DNA of 64,000 bases from Flavobacterium piscinae (GTDB lineage: Bacteria > Bacteroidota > Bacteroidia > Flavobacteriales > Flavobacteriaceae). The notes below the pieces were generated by a model. It was given only the letters and a program-made list of their open reading frames with translations. It did not search any database and was not told where the DNA came from. The stretch lies in contig NZ_SBKQ01000003.1 of the NCBI RefSeq assembly GCF_004122145.1, positions 1-64,000 of the forward strand, in the 5' to 3' direction. The position numbers were made by a program, and so were the translations under genes. This document shows positions 53,797 to 62,511 of this stretch, one piece after another (the stretch's first letter is position 1; every line of letters begins with the position of its first letter).

Positions 53797-55041
53797 TTAA
53801 CCTTCAAATTCAGATTTTAAAATTCGCATCACATCCTGAACTGTTTCTTCTTCTAAATCTGTTCTTCTAACTAAATCTTCTATTGAGTGTTTCAATACGC
53901 TTCTCGCCGTATCTAAACCAATTTTTGCAAATTCGTCGATTACCCATCCGTCGATTTCGTCTGAGAATTCTGTTAATTCAACATCATCTTCTTCTTCAGC
54001 TACGTTTCCTTCACGGATAACATCTAATTCATAACCGGTTAATAAACCTGCTAATTTGATATTGTGACCGCCACGTCCAATTGCTTTTGAAACTTCTTCT
54101 AATTTCAAAAACACTTCAGCTCTTTTTTTATCTTCATCGATTTTTATTGATGAAACTTTAGCCGGACTTAATGCTCTTGTAATAAACAATTGATTATTGT
54201 TTGTATAATTGATAACATCAATATTTTCATTACCTAATTCACGAACGATTCCGTGAATTCTGGAACCTTTCATCCCGACACAAGCTCCAACCGGATCAAT
54301 TCTGTCATCATAAGAATCAACCGCTACTTTTGCTTTTTCCCCCGGAATTCGCACCACTTTTTTAATCATGATTAATCCGTCAAATATTTCAGGGATTTCT
54401 TGTTCAAATAATTTCTCCAAAAACTTTTCTGAAGTTCTTGACATAATAATTTGAGGTTTATTCCCTTTCAATTCGACATTTTCAATGATTCCACGAACAT
54501 TATCGCCTTTACGGAAAAAGTCAGATGGAATTTGCTTTTCTTTTGGCAAAACGATTTCGTTTCCGTCATCATCCACCAAAATTACAACTCTTGGACGAAC
54601 GTGGTGTACTTCAGCTGTATAAATTTCACCTATTAAATCTTTAAATTGTTTGTAAAGATTTGTACTGTCATGTTCGTGTATTTTAGAAATCAAGTTTTGA
54701 CGAAGGGCTAATATAGCTCTTCTTCCTAAATCGATTAATTTCACTTCTTCGGATACATCTTCACCTACTTCAAAATCAGGTTCAATTTTTCTGGCTTCGG
54801 ATAATGAAATTTCAGAATTTTCGTCTTCCACTTCTCCATCAGCCACTACCACACGATTTCGCCAAATTTCCATATCTCCTTTATCAGGGTTGATAATGAT
54901 ATCGAAATTGTCATCTGAACCATATTTCTTCTTCAAGGCATTTCTAAAAACATCTTCTAAAATGGCCATGAGGGTCACACGATCGATTAATTTATCGTCT
55001 TTAAACTCTGAAAATGATTCAATTAACGCTATATTTTCCAT
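53797..55041 (-). CDS. nusA: Transcription termination/antitermination factor NusA
   Basis: This 414-residue RNA polymerase-binding factor has an N-terminal domain (about 1-125), an S1 domain (GEIYTAEVHHVRPRVVILVDDDG) and two KH domains (DPVGACVGMKGSRIHGIVREL; AIGRGGHNIKLAGLLTGYELDV). A short acidic tail follows, and the protein lacks the C-terminal acidic repeats of the Escherichia coli protein, which is normal in many bacteria. NusA promotes pausing and hairpin-dependent termination. A terminator-like hairpin in the leader of its own operon makes feedback control plausible (inference). Confidence 0.96.
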   Translation of the reverse strand: MENIALIESFSEFKDDKLIDRVTLMAILEDVFRNALKKKYGSDDNFDIIINPDKGDMEIWRNRVVVADGEVEDENSEISLSEARKIEPDFEVGEDVSEEVKLIDLGRRAILALRQNLISKIHEHDSTNLYKQFKDLIGEIYTAEVHHVRPRVVILVDDDGNEIVLPKEKQIPSDFFRKGDNVRGIIENVELKGNKPQIIMSRTSEKFLEKLFEQEIPEIFDGLIMIKKVVRIPGEKAKVAVDSYDDRIDPVGACVGMKGSRIHGIVRELGNENIDVINYTNNNQLFITRALSPAKVSSIKIDEDKKRAEVFLKLEEVSKAIGRGGHNIKLAGLLTGYELDVIREGNVAEEEDDVELTEFSDEIDGWVIDEFAKIGLDTARSVLKHSIEDLVRRTDLEEETVQDVMRILKSEFEG

Positions 55042-55062
55042 GCTAAATCTACTTAATATTTT

Positions 55063-55527
55063 TTAAAATGTTATGGTCACAATTGCTTCTTTTATTTCTG
55101 AATAAGGAAGAGTTAATTTTTTTTCTACCGTTTCCTTTCCTTTACCTATTTTTTTTGGTTCTCTTGCTGTCCAAGTCAAAGTTACAAATTCTTCGTTTGC
55201 CTCGGATAAAACGGCTTCAATAGTTTCTGTTATTGTTTTAACCTTTAGTACTCTTCCAATGTTTTTTTTGTATTGTCTTACTAATTTGAGAGGAGTTGAA
55301 ACTCCTGCAGATGCCACTTCAAGTGAAAAATCTTGCTCTTCGCGATCCAAATTATTTTCAATAGCTCTACTTATATCAATACAATCTTGAAGCGTAACAC
55401 CTTGATCACCATCCAAAGTTACAATAATTTTCATACTTTCGGTAATGGTTAAATCTATCAAAAAAACCGATGGCTTTTCAGACAAACCTTGATTTAATAA
55501 GGCAATAACTTTATCTTTAAATGTCAT
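55063..55527 (-). CDS. rimP: Ribosome maturation factor RimP
   Basis: The 154-residue product assists 30S assembly. The fold is recognised by [38 protein letters not shown] and [19 protein letters not shown], the RimP signature. The frame is open to an ATG at 55563, but those 12 extra codons ([12 protein letters not shown]) are produced by the leader hairpin, and the family starts at MTFKDKV, so 55527 is preferred. It leads the conserved rimP-nusA-infB order with 21 bases to nusA. Confidence 0.94.
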   Translation of the reverse strand: MTFKDKVIALLNQGLSEKPSVFLIDLTITESMKIIVTLDGDQGVTLQDCIDISRAIENNLDREEQDFSLEVASAGVSTPLKLVRQYKKNIGRVLKVKTITETIEAVLSEANEEFVTLTWTAREPKKIGKGKETVEKKLTLPYSEIKEAIVTITF

Positions 55528-55535
55528 ATTTTTAT

Positions 55536-55561
55536 AAAAAGAGGCACGCAATGCGTGCCTC
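55536..55561 (-). promoter_or_regulatory. Terminator-like leader hairpin before rimP-nusA-infB
   Basis: On the minus strand a perfect 9-bp stem, GAGGCACGC with GCGTGCCTC (55541-55549 and 55553-55561), has a three-base ATT loop and five T, and ends 8 bases before the rimP ATG. It lies between the rimP promoter motif and the gene. No gene upstream on this strand needs it: tRNA-Gln has its own terminator at 56591. It may act as an attenuator or block to translation. Confidence 0.65.
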
Positions 55562-55590
55562 ATTATTTACTTTTTAATCAAATAACGGTG

Positions 55591-55598
55591 CAAATATA
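55591..55598 (-). promoter_or_regulatory. -7 box (TATATTTG) for rimP-nusA-infB
   Basis: This is an exact TAnnTTTG match on the minus strand in the divergent spacer with the universal stress gene. It predicts a leader of roughly 58 bases that contains the hairpin at 55541-55561. Confidence 0.5.
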
Positions 55599-55703
55599 GT
55601 GATTTTTTTTATAATTGAAAATTCATTGTAAAATCATAAAAATATTTGTACCTTTATCTTTTCAAACAACCTAAAAAACCAATCTATTTTACACGACTTT
55701 TTT

Positions 55704-56528
55704 ATGAAAAAAATTTTAATTCCAACCGATTTTTCTCAACACGCAGAATATGCCCTTAAAGTAGCGGCTCAAATTGCAAAAAAACATGATGGTGAAATTA
55801 TTTTACTTCACATGTTAGAATTGCCACATCAATCGGGTGATGCCGTTAGTAGCGGACACGCCATTCCTGAACTAATGTTTTTTAAAAATGCTGCCATAAA
55901 CAAACTGGAAAGTTTAATGGACGCACCATATTTAGATGGTTTAAAAGTTTCTGAAATCATTCAGTTTGAATTGGCTTTTGATGGAATCATGAGTTTAAGC
56001 AAAAAAAATGAAGTGGATTTAATTGTAATGGGATCTCATGGTGCCAGCGGATTTAAGGATATGTTCATTGGTTCTAATGCAGAAAAAGTAGTTCGTCATT
56101 CCGAAGTTCCGGTGTTGATCATCAAGAAAGAAATACCCGATTTCAATATCAATAAATTTGTTTTTGCTTCTGACTTTGCTGACGAAGTAAAAAAACCTTT
56201 TGCAAAAGTAGTTGAAGTCGCAAATAAATTTAATGCAGAATTAAATTTAGTTATGATTAATACACCTAATAGCTTCAAATCAACATTAGTGGCACAAGAA
56301 ATTATGGATAAGTTTGTTGCACAATTTCAAGTTAATAAGTATTCAACACACATCTTTAATGATGCCAATGTTGAAAAAGGAATCTTGAATTTTGCTAATA
56401 GTATTGATGCCGATTTAATCGGAATGTGTACACACGGACGTAAAGGCCTTTCGCACTTTTTCAACGGCAGCATCAGCGAAGACTTAGTAAATCATGCCGT
56501 AAAACCGGTTTTAACATTTAAGATTTAA
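55704..56528 (+). CDS. Universal stress protein with two Usp domains
   Basis: This 274-residue protein is made of two Usp domains in tandem (about 1-147 and 148-274). The first has the N-terminal KKILIPTDFSQHAEYALKVA and the nucleotide-binding pattern GSHGASGFKDMFIGSNAEKVVRHSEVPVLII. The second ends THGRKGLSHFFNGSISEDLVNHAVKPVLTF. Usp proteins bind ATP or stay apo and accumulate under stress; the client of this copy is unknown. Divergent from rimP, with a strong terminator after it. Confidence 0.94.
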   Translation: MKKILIPTDFSQHAEYALKVAAQIAKKHDGEIILLHMLELPHQSGDAVSSGHAIPELMFFKNAAINKLESLMDAPYLDGLKVSEIIQFELAFDGIMSLSKKNEVDLIVMGSHGASGFKDMFIGSNAEKVVRHSEVPVLIIKKEIPDFNINKFVFASDFADEVKKPFAKVVEVANKFNAELNLVMINTPNSFKSTLVAQEIMDKFVAQFQVNKYSTHIFNDANVEKGILNFANSIDADLIGMCTHGRKGLSHFFNGSISEDLVNHAVKPVLTFKI

Positions 56529-56549
56529 TCAATAATTATTTTTAGTTAA

Positions 56550-56587
56550 AAATCCCGTTTGTAAAAAATTCAAACGGGATTTTTTTA
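56550..56587 (+). terminator. Terminator after the universal stress gene
   Basis: A 12-bp perfect stem, AAATCCCGTTTG (56550-56561) with CAAACGGGATTT (56571-56582), is followed by seven T. Confidence 0.92.
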
Positions 56588-56590
56588 TAC

Positions 56591-56624
56591 AAAAAACAAA
56601 AAACCCACTCGTAAAAGTGGGTTT
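56591..56624 (-). terminator. Terminator after tRNA-Gln
   Basis: Stem AAACCCACT (56601-56609) with AGTGGGTTT (56616-56624) is followed on the minus strand by a T-rich tract to 56591. It lies 6 bases past the tRNA 3' end. Confidence 0.85.
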
Positions 56625-56629
56625 ATCTG

Positions 56630-56700
56630 TTGGTCCACTAGGACTCGAACCTAGAAAGACGGCACCAAAAACCGTAGTGTTACCATTACACCATGGACCA
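56630..56700 (-). tRNA. tRNA-Gln (anticodon TTG)
   Basis: Read on the minus strand the gene begins TGGTCCATGGTGTAATGG and closes with the acceptor arm TGGACCA plus discriminator A. The anticodon loop is TTTTGGT (anticodon TTG) on the stem ACGGT/GCCGT, and the T arm reads CTAGG TTCGAGT CCTAG. The 71-base length is normal. CCA is not encoded. The anticodon reads CAA and CAG codons; its wobble base is not a queuosine site, so it is not linked to queG here. Confidence 0.97.
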
Positions 56701-56719
56701 AAATCGCTTGATTGCGGTG

Positions 56720-56750
56720 CAAATTTATAACATTTTTTATTTAAAGCAAA
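56720..56750 (-). promoter_or_regulatory. Promoter of tRNA-Gln
   Basis: On the minus strand TTTG (56750-56747), 19 bases, then TAAATTTG (56727-56720) form a complete Bacteroidota promoter with a start about 12 bases before the mature tRNA. The rest of the gap to 56929 is AT-rich without a clear further signal. Confidence 0.7.
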
Positions 56751-56928
56751 TAATTAAAAGATTTTTATCTGAAATATTTTTCTGAAAATACTAACAAGTT
56801 TAAAAACAGTGATTTTAATTTACTAATTAAACAGTTAATAGTGAGAAAATTTTGTTAACCTATACCCTTTTACACAAAAAAATAGTTTCTTTGTAGCTAG
56901 ATTCTAGCATAAACAATAAATAGCACTA

Positions 56929-59900
56929 ATGACTACACTCAACTTTAATAAGTGGAATACCATTTTAGGCTGGTTCGCTTTTGCCATTGCCCTACTTACA
57001 TTTTCATTAACCGTAGAACCCACCTTAAGTTTTTGGGATTGTGGCGAATATATCTCCACCTCAGCCAAATTACAAGTTGGTCACCCACCCGGAGCACCGC
57101 TATTTCAAATGATGGGAGCGTTTTTTGCTATGTTTGCCCCGGATGATACAAAAGTGGCGTTGATGGTGAATATGATGTCGGTATTCTCCAGTGCTTTTAC
57201 AATCTTATTTATGTTTTGGTCATCCACTCTTTTATTGAGAAAGATTGTTGCTGGATTCAAAGAAATAACAAAAATGGATGAAGTAGCTATTTTAGGGGCT
57301 TCATTGATAGGTGCATTAGCCTTTACTTTTACAGATAGTTTTTGGTATAATGCGGTGGAAGCTGAAGTGTATGCTATGGCAACGTTGTTAATTGCTTTAT
57401 TATTTTGGCTTGGTTTGCGATGGGAAACTGACATGCACACTCCACGCGGAAACAAATGGCTACTTTTAATTTGTTTGGTTGTTGGACTCTCTTTTGGTGT
57501 TCACTTTATGGCCTTATTAACAATTCCTTCGATAGGATTGTTGTACTTTTTTAAAAATTATAAAACCATCACTGTAAAAAACTTCATCATAGCCAACATA
57601 GTTGTAGTTGCCATTTTATTATTTATTTTCAAAATGCTATTACCATTAACCATGTCGCTTTTTGGGAAAACAGAAGTTTTTATGGTCAACACATTTGGGT
57701 TACCATTTAACTCAGGCACCATTTTCATGACGTTGTTTTTAATCGCTTTTTTCTATTTTGGATTGAAATTTACACGAACAAAGAACCTTCCGCAATATAA
57801 CACCATTTTATTGTGTATTCTTTTTGTTCTTATTGGGTTTTCAACTTGGATGATGTTGCCAATACGTGCTAATGCCAATGTAGTTATTAATGAAAATCGT
57901 CCTTCTGATGCCCGTGAGGTATTGGCTTATTACAATCGTGAGCAATACCCTCAAAATCCTTTATTTTACGGGCCTCAATTTACCGATATGTTTGCCGGAT
58001 TGGACCCGGACGAACCTTATCTAGACAAAGCTCCCAACTATGAGCGTGATTATAAAACAGGGAAATATATAATTACCAATAATTATATTAATGCGACTCA
58101 AAATAGCCATAATGCACACAAAACTTTTTTACCACGAATGTGGAATGGTGAAAGTGCTCAAAACTATATGGAATTTACCAACATTGTGGATTTTAAAATT
58201 GATCCGGAATATGCTCATGAAGAAGAATTAGTCAATATTGTATCGCAATTCAGGCAAGCCTTCAATTCAGGCAGATTAGACACTGAGGACTATATTTCTT
58301 TCTTAAAAGGATATGGAAATTATCTTATAGTAGAAAAACCAAAAACTTCAGACAATTTTAAATTTATGTTTGAATACCAATTTGGGTATATGTATGTTCG
58401 CTATTTGCTGTGGAATTTTGTAGGAAGGCAAAGCGACGTTCAGGGAAAATATGACAACGAAGGAAATTGGCTCAGTGGGATTGATTTTATTGACGAAATC
58501 TTTTTAGGCTCACAAGAAAACCTTCCACAAGATGTACTTACGAATAAAGGAAGAAATGTCTATTACTTTTTACCTTTTATTTTAGGAATTATTGGTTTAC
58601 TTTATCATTCTAAAAAAGATTTAAAGAGTTTTTATGTGCTGCTTGCCTTATTCTTGTTTACAGGAATCGCTTTAAAAATCTACCTCAACGAAAGACCATT
58701 TGAACCTCGAGAAAGAGATTATGCTTTAGTAGGCTCCTTTTATGTTTTTGCCATTTGGATAGGGATTGGTGTGTATGCAATTTTTGACACGCTTCGAAAA
58801 TGGGCACAACCCAAAATCGTATTACCTGTTGTTTTTATTGCTTCGCTTTTAGCTGCTCCTGTGTTATTAGCCTCTGAAAACTGGGATGACCACGATCGAT
58901 CAGGAAAATATACGGCATTAGCTAATGCAAAAGGCTACTTAGAGTCTTGCGAACCCAATGCAATCTTGTTCACAATTGGTGATAATGATACTTTCCCTTT
59001 ATGGTATGCTCAAGAAATCGAAGGAATTCGTAGAGATGTAAGGGTGGTTAATACCCAATTGTTTATGACGGATTGGCATATTGATCAGATGAAAGCAAAA
59101 GCTTATACTTCTGAACCATTGCCGATTTCTTTTGATAGAAATTTATATGTTGGAGATAAATTAGATTATTGTCTCTATAACGAAATTACGCAGAACCGTT
59201 GGGAGTTGAAGGATTTTATTAACTTCATAAAAAGTGATGACCCTAACACTAAACTTGAAATGCAAAGCGGTCAAAGTGTACATTTTTTCCCTACCAACAA
59301 AATTAGATATACGGTAGACAAAAATGCTGTCATTAAAAACAAAGTGGTTTCAGAAAAATTCTATGATTCTATTGTCCCTTATATGGATATTGATATAAAG
59401 GATAAAGCGATTTACAAAGCTCGAATTATGATGTTTGACATCATTCAAAACAACAATTGGAAGAGACCAATCTATTTTACCGGCGGTAGTGATTCAGATG
59501 AAGATTTCTTATGGATGAAACAATACCTTCAATTGGATGGCTTGGTATATAAATTGGTCCCAATTAAAACGCCTTATAATCCTGAAAACGGTCAAATGGA
59601 AATGGGTATGATAGATAGTGATAAAATGTATGATATTGTAATGAAATGGGATTGGGGCAACAGTGATGGTGCTATTTATCATGACATAGAAACCCGAAGA
59701 AACAGCATTACTTATCGCTTAAATTTATCTCGTTTGATGCAACAACTAATTTCCGAAGGAAAAACTGAAAAAGCCAAAAAAGTTATCGATTTAGCAATGA
59801 CCAAATTACCATTAGAAAAATACGGTTTTTATACTTTGTTAGAACCTTTTATTGAAGGTTATTATGATGTGGGTGAAACTAAAAAAGCTCAAGAATTAAC

Positions 59901-60126
59901 TGCAAAGTTAGCTGAGAAATATAATGATAATCTAAATTATTTTGTAAGTCTTAAGGCTTCTGAACAAAATGATAATATGTTTGAAATTGTTAAAAACATA
60001 GAACGTTATCGCTCATTAATTCAGGTAATAAAAAGAAAAGGAGACAGTGCCTTTTTTGAAAAAAACAGAAAAATATTCAACGGTTACAACAAGCGATTTG
60101 AACGATACAGACGCGAGAATGAATAA
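56929..60126 (+). CDS. DUF2723 membrane protein (predicted glycosyltransferase, GT117-type)
   Basis: This 1065-residue membrane protein is of the DUF2723 family. The first 40 residues carry the signature TVEPTLSFWDCGEYISTSAKLQVGHPPGAPLF, with the acidic loop residue after the first helix typical of GT-C sugar transferases using lipid-linked donors. About twelve to thirteen helices are spread over residues 10-660, and a large soluble part with helical repeats (KAKKVIDLAMTKLPLEKYGF) ends the protein. CAZy groups such proteins as GT117; a role in protein or surface glycosylation is inferred, substrate unknown. Confidence 0.88.
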   Translation: MTTLNFNKWNTILGWFAFAIALLTFSLTVEPTLSFWDCGEYISTSAKLQVGHPPGAPLFQMMGAFFAMFAPDDTKVALMVNMMSVFSSAFTILFMFWSSTLLLRKIVAGFKEITKMDEVAILGASLIGALAFTFTDSFWYNAVEAEVYAMATLLIALLFWLGLRWETDMHTPRGNKWLLLICLVVGLSFGVHFMALLTIPSIGLLYFFKNYKTITVKNFIIANIVVVAILLFIFKMLLPLTMSLFGKTEVFMVNTFGLPFNSGTIFMTLFLIAFFYFGLKFTRTKNLPQYNTILLCILFVLIGFSTWMMLPIRANANVVINENRPSDAREVLAYYNREQYPQNPLFYGPQFTDMFAGLDPDEPYLDKAPNYERDYKTGKYIITNNYINATQNSHNAHKTFLPRMWNGESAQNYMEFTNIVDFKIDPEYAHEEELVNIVSQFRQAFNSGRLDTEDYISFLKGYGNYLIVEKPKTSDNFKFMFEYQFGYMYVRYLLWNFVGRQSDVQGKYDNEGNWLSGIDFIDEIFLGSQENLPQDVLTNKGRNVYYFLPFILGIIGLLYHSKKDLKSFYVLLALFLFTGIALKIYLNERPFEPRERDYALVGSFYVFAIWIGIGVYAIFDTLRKWAQPKIVLPVVFIASLLAAPVLLASENWDDHDRSGKYTALANAKGYLESCEPNAILFTIGDNDTFPLWYAQEIEGIRRDVRVVNTQLFMTDWHIDQMKAKAYTSEPLPISFDRNLYVGDKLDYCLYNEITQNRWELKDFINFIKSDDPNTKLEMQSGQSVHFFPTNKIRYTVDKNAVIKNKVVSEKFYDSIVPYMDIDIKDKAIYKARIMMFDIIQNNNWKRPIYFTGGSDSDEDFLWMKQYLQLDGLVYKLVPIKTPYNPENGQMEMGMIDSDKMYDIVMKWDWGNSDGAIYHDIETRRNSITYRLNLSRLMQQLISEGKTEKAKKVIDLAMTKLPLEKYGFYTLLEPFIEGYYDVGETKKAQELTAKLAEKYNDNLNYFVSLKASEQNDNMFEIVKNIERYRSLIQVIKRKGDSAFFEKNRKIFNGYNKRFERYRRENE

Positions 60127-60131
60127 ATAAC

Positions 60132-60155
60132 AGAGCCATTAATTTGGCTCTTTTT
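60132..60155 (+). terminator. Terminator between the DUF2723 gene and the deacetylase gene
   Basis: Stem AGAGCCA (60132-60138) with TGGCTCT (60145-60151) has a TTAATT loop and T-run to 60155. The downstream ATG is at 60165. Confidence 0.85.
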
Positions 60156-60164
60156 GTTTCACAT

Positions 60165-60809
60165 ATGGATCTACTTTGGATAAAAACAAACTCAATCATC
60201 AAAAGCATTTTTTCAAATTATGTATGGAGTATTCCCAACCATGAGAAAAAAGTGTTTCTAACTTTCGATGACGGTCCGATTCCTGAAATAACAGATTGGG
60301 TTTTAGTTCAACTGAAAAAATATAATTGTAAGGCAACCTTTTTTTGTATTGGTAACAATATTGAAAAACATCCCGAAGTATTCAACAAACTAATAGAAGA
60401 AGGTCACGCCATTGGAAACCATACATTCAACCATGTGAAAGGCTGGAATACTACAAACAAAACATATTTCAAGGAAATGGAATTGTGTGAAGCAGCAATT
60501 CAAAAATCGTCAAACGTCAATCTTTCATCAAAATTATTTCGTCCCCCTTATGGAAAAATAAAACCCTCACAATCCAGAAGATTACGAAAACTAGGGTATA
60601 AAATAATTATGTGGGATGTTTTGAGTGCCGATTACAAAAAAGAAATTTCGAGAGAAAAATGTTTACAAAATGTATTGAAAAATGTTGAATCAGGCAGTAT
60701 TATCGTTTTTCACGATAGTATAAAAGCGTTTCCGAATTTGGAGTATGTACTTCCAAAAACGCTTCAATTTTTATCCGAAAACGGATTTCAATGTGAAATA
60801 ATTCGTTAG
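60165..60809 (+). CDS. Polysaccharide deacetylase family protein (carbohydrate esterase 4 type)
   Basis: This 214-residue NodB-homology enzyme has all five motifs: TFDDGP (catalytic Asp and metal Asp), HAIGNHTFNH (two metal-binding His), RPPYGK, MWDVLSADYKK and IVFHDS. Such enzymes remove acetyl groups from N-acetylglucosamine polymers such as peptidoglycan or chitooligosaccharides; the substrate is unknown. The TTG at 60144 lies inside the terminator stem, so the ATG at 60165 is preferred. It overlaps the convergent thioredoxin-fold gene by 4 bp. Confidence 0.93.
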   Translation: MDLLWIKTNSIIKSIFSNYVWSIPNHEKKVFLTFDDGPIPEITDWVLVQLKKYNCKATFFCIGNNIEKHPEVFNKLIEEGHAIGNHTFNHVKGWNTTNKTYFKEMELCEAAIQKSSNVNLSSKLFRPPYGKIKPSQSRRLRKLGYKIIMWDVLSADYKKEISREKCLQNVLKNVESGSIIVFHDSIKAFPNLEYVLPKTLQFLSENGFQCEIIR

Positions 60810-61102
60810 ACTTGTTCTTTAACCAATCCAATAATAGTATTGGCATCTAACTCGCCGGACTGTCTCCAAACCATCTGACCTTCCTTGTAAATCATTAAGG
60901 TAGGAAGACCTTTAATACGAAGAGCATCGGCCAATTCCTGATTTTTATCTACGTCTATCTTAATTACTTTCGCTTTATCACCCAAAGCGGCTGCTACATC
61001 TCGAATTACGGGATGCATCGCAACGGATGACTCGTTCCACTCCGTGTAAAAATCAATTAGCACCGGAACTTGAGCATTAATAAGTTCACCAAACTTTGAC
61101 AT
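60806..61102 (-). CDS. Thioredoxin-fold protein without redox cysteines
   Basis: This 98-residue protein follows a thioredoxin throughout: VPVLIDFYTEW, then VIKIDVDKNQELADALRIKGLPTLMIYKEGQMVWRQSGE, with the conserved cis-Pro in GLPTLMIYK. The active-site segment that should read W-C-x-x-C is W22-N-E-S-S26, so both cysteines are replaced (N23 and S26), and the protein contains no cysteine at all. It cannot perform thiol-disulfide exchange. A binding or structural role is likely; the partner is unknown. Confidence 0.9.
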   Translation of the reverse strand: MSKFGELINAQVPVLIDFYTEWNESSVAMHPVIRDVAAALGDKAKVIKIDVDKNQELADALRIKGLPTLMIYKEGQMVWRQSGELDANTIIGLVKEQV

Positions 61103-61151
61103 AAGGACAAATTTTATTTAAATTTAAACCTATTTTTTAACATATTCAATA

Positions 61152-61159
61152 CAAATGTA
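61152..61159 (-). promoter_or_regulatory. -7 box (TACATTTG) for the thioredoxin-fold gene
   Basis: This is an exact TAnnTTTG match on the minus strand, 50 bases before the ATG at 61102. Confidence 0.45.
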
Positions 61160-61173
61160 GCATATTTTACGAA

Positions 61174-62406
61174 TTACGCTACTTTTTCGCCTTTTTTTAA
61201 TTCGATTACGGTAATTTCAGGCCAAATTCCTACTCTTCCGGGGTAAGCGTGAAAGCCAAAACCTCTGTTTACATAGATGTAACGTCCCACATTTTCATAT
61301 AATCCTGCCCATTGTTTATAAACATATTGCACCGGACTCCATTTGATAAAACCGGGAATTTCTATTCCAAACTGCAAACCGTGCGTGTGACCTGATAATG
61401 TCAAATGGAAATTTTGCTCGTGATTTTTTACTTCATATTCCCAATGGCTTGGATCGTGACTCATTAAAATCTTGAAATCATTTTGATTTAAACCAGTTGA
61501 AGCTTTTGACAAATCACCCGCTTTTTTGAAACTTTTTCCCCAATTTTCAACTCCAACTACTGCAATTTCATCGGTTCCGTTTTTCAATTTTACATTTTCA
61601 TTCATTAATAATTTAAACTCAATTTGACGATGTAAGTCCTTAATAGCTTCAAAATTATCTGCTTTTTCTTTTTGTGTTGGCCAATTGATATATTCGCCAT
61701 AATCGTGATTTCCTAAAACAGAATATTTTCCAAACTTTGGATTATGAATTTTCTTGAATGTATCAACCCAAGGATGCATTTCGGTGGCGTGTGTGTTCAC
61801 GATATCGCCGGTAAACAAAACCATATCGGAATTTTGCTCATTGATTAAATCAACCGCATATTGAATTTTTTCAGGATCATCAAAACTGCCTGAATGAATG
61901 TCTGAAATGTGTGTAATTGTTGTCCCGTCAAAACCATCCGGTAAATCAGGAAAAAACAAAGTTTGTTTGATGACCTTGAAGTTATATTTCCCTTTAGTCA
62001 TTCCATACAAAAGCGATAAAAAAGGTACAGCTGCCACACCAAGAGCAATTTGACTCACAAATTTTCTTCGTTCAGGAAGAAAAGAACTTTGGTTAGTATT
62101 ACCTAAAAAATAGGAAATTGTGCCGGAAATTATTCTGTAAAAATCCTCGCCAAACATAATTAATGTTAAGATTATTTTAGGAATATAAACAATCAGAACC
62201 AATCCGAGAGTGAAAAGTGTTTTAGGAGTTTGCCCAACGCTACGATCAAATTGAGTGAAAGAATAGATGATATACGCTAAAATAAGTACGCTCAAAAGCA
62301 CATACGAATATTGAACCCATTTAATTTTAGACAAGGTTCTAAAAGCTTGAAAAGCATATACTTCTATGAGTAAAACAAAAAGGATGAAGAACAATAATCG
62401 ATACAT
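61174..62406 (-). CDS. Membrane-anchored metallophosphoesterase
   Basis: This 410-residue protein has four to five N-terminal membrane helices (about 1-140) followed by a calcineurin-like phosphoesterase domain on the far side or cytoplasm. All metal-site motifs are present: HISDIHSGSF (D-x-H), FTGDIVNT (GD), LGNHDYGEY (GNHD), MSHDPSHW and LSGHTHGLQFG (GHTH). The substrate is not known; family members include YaeI-like and phospholipid or nucleotide hydrolases. It has a -7 box upstream and no terminator before the thioredoxin-fold gene. Confidence 0.93.
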   Translation of the reverse strand: MYRLLFFILFVLLIEVYAFQAFRTLSKIKWVQYSYVLLSVLILAYIIYSFTQFDRSVGQTPKTLFTLGLVLIVYIPKIILTLIMFGEDFYRIISGTISYFLGNTNQSSFLPERRKFVSQIALGVAAVPFLSLLYGMTKGKYNFKVIKQTLFFPDLPDGFDGTTITHISDIHSGSFDDPEKIQYAVDLINEQNSDMVLFTGDIVNTHATEMHPWVDTFKKIHNPKFGKYSVLGNHDYGEYINWPTQKEKADNFEAIKDLHRQIEFKLLMNENVKLKNGTDEIAVVGVENWGKSFKKAGDLSKASTGLNQNDFKILMSHDPSHWEYEVKNHEQNFHLTLSGHTHGLQFGIEIPGFIKWSPVQYVYKQWAGLYENVGRYIYVNRGFGFHAYPGRVGIWPEITVIELKKGEKVA

Positions 62407-62430
62407 TATTATATTTTTTCATATTTTTAT

Positions 62431-62438
62431 CAAAAGTA
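62431..62438 (-). promoter_or_regulatory. -7 box (TACTTTTG) for the metallophosphoesterase gene
   Basis: This is an exact TAnnTTTG match on the minus strand, 25 bases before the ATG at 62406. Confidence 0.45.
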
Positions 62439-62511
62439 ATGGCTAATTTTAATATTTGACTTTACTTAAGGTAATATTTAACATTTTTAAATTGAATAAA
62501 AACAATCGCTT

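Noticed and set aside
56705..56928. A small RNA or extra promoter between tRNA-Gln and the DUF2723 gene
   Set aside because: Apart from the tRNA promoter, only AT-rich sequence and imperfect TTTCTTTG-like matches; not enough to call.
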